From Prorocentrum cordatum (Eukaryota > Sar > Dinophyceae > Prorocentrales > Prorocentraceae), in the NCBI GenBank assembly GCA_963575745.1, contig CAUYUJ010020678.1, positions 36,854 to 100,853 of the forward strand: a stretch of DNA of 64,000 nucleotides, read 5' to 3'. The position numbers and the translations under genes were made by a program. Of this stretch, positions 63,396 through 64,000 are shown piece by piece (position 1 is the stretch's first letter; the number at the start of each line of letters is the position of its first letter). Below the pieces are notes generated by a model. That model saw only the letters and a list, made by a program, of their open reading frames with translations. It was not told where the DNA came from and did not search any database.

Positions 63396-63495
63396 CTTCA
63401 GATCCCAACCGGACGCGTGAGATCCCAACCGGACGGCTCAGATCCCAACCGTCAAGGACACGTGGGACGCGTGAGATCCCAACCACTTTGGAGCC
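63396..63495. repeat. AGATCCCAACCGGACG repeat, 4 copies
   Basis: Four copies of GATCCCAACC(G) followed by GACGCGT-like words within 100 bases. Confidence 0.75.
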
Positions 63496-63529
63496 TCTGC
63501 AAGGCTCCAAGCCTCTGCAAGGTTCGGAG

Positions 63530-64000
63530 AGCCACTACGAGCCTCTGAGAGATTCTGAGAGATTCTGAAAGATTCTGAGAGATTCTGGGAGATTCTGAAA
63601 GATTCTGAGAGATTCTGAGAAATTCTCAGGGATTCTCAGGGATTCTCAGAGATTCTGAGAAATTTTCTCAGAGATTCTTAGGGATTCTCAGAGATTCTCA
63701 GAGATTCTCAGAGATTCTGAAAGCTTCTGAGAGATTCTGAGAGCTTCTGAGAGATTCTGAGAGAACCTGACAGCTTCTGAGACATTCTGAAATATTTTGA
63801 GAGATTCTCAGAGATTCTCAGAGATTCTGGGAGATTCGCTAAGATTCTGAGAGATTCTCAGAGATTCTCAGAGATCCTGAGAGAATCTGAGATTGTGAAA
63901 GATTCTGACAGATTCTGGAAGACTCCTGCGAGATTTCTGAGAGATTCTGAGAGATTCTGAGAGATTCTCGGAAATTCCCGAGAGATTCCGAGAGATTCTG
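63530..64000. repeat. 10-12 bp minisatellite (GAGATTCTGA)
   Basis: More than 40 imperfect copies of GAGATTCTGA / CAGAGATTCT continue to the end of the window. The motif occurs in both phases (TTCTGAGA and TTCTCAGA), so local palindromes form. Confidence 0.92.

Overview
The window reads as a dinoflagellate nuclear scaffold. The evidence is the very high GC content, the dominance of simple and satellite repeats, CCCTAAA-type telomeric heptamers inside the sequence, and two or three decayed retrotransposons. Their proteins (LINE ORF1 and endonuclease/RT/RNase H, and a Ty1/copia polyprotein) have the wording I associate with dinoflagellate elements such as those of Symbiodiniaceae, Polarella or Prorocentrum. 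The species cannot be fixed by eye. A 100-base N gap at 43901-44000 marks it as a draft assembly. There is no sign of bacterial operons, rRNA, tRNA or CRISPR.

Layout. 1-1.8 kb: short minisatellites and triplet tracts. 1.84-3.81 kb: fragment of a LINE-type ORF1 on the + strand. 3.8-13 kb: noncoding DNA with minisatellites, a 144-bp foldback at 5.67 kb, an ~80-bp tandem family present in opposite orientations at 6.8 and 10.8 kb, and a foldback around a CTC tract at 11.3 kb. 13.16-13.73 kb: two near-identical MITE-like elements. 14.2-19.1 kb: a complex C-rich satellite. 19.3-23.2 kb: more foldbacks, including an apparently perfect 199-bp inverted repeat at 22.05-22.75 kb, and a weak AP2-like relic. 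23.2-29.6 kb: a G-rich minisatellite, a 79-bp tandem array, GAT/GAG tracts and dispersed repeats. 29.9-38.1 kb: inverted copies of one repeat family flank a minus-strand LINE (31.84-37.24 kb). 38.1-44.2 kb: dispersed repeats, a long GT tract and a 2.5-kb GAT/GCT triplet array ending in the gap.

44.6-56.6 kb holds a decayed 12-kb Ty1/copia-like element. In order it has Cys-rich and coiled-coil Gag segments, a Gag core, CCCH-like fingers, protease, integrase (core deleted), RT with a VDD box, RNase H, and then an extra C-terminal domain with methyltransferase-like motifs. 56.7-62.4 kb is the only region that might hold an unrecognised host or element gene: a 450-residue globular frame, a Pro/Ala-rich tail interrupted by telomeric heptamers, and two further ORFs. 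62.99-64.0 kb returns to tandem repeats, including the 79-bp family of 26 kb in reverse orientation.

No intact, confidently functional host gene was found. Frames are broken by stops, indels and G/C homopolymers. Family assignments rest on motif recognition from memory, not on database searches.
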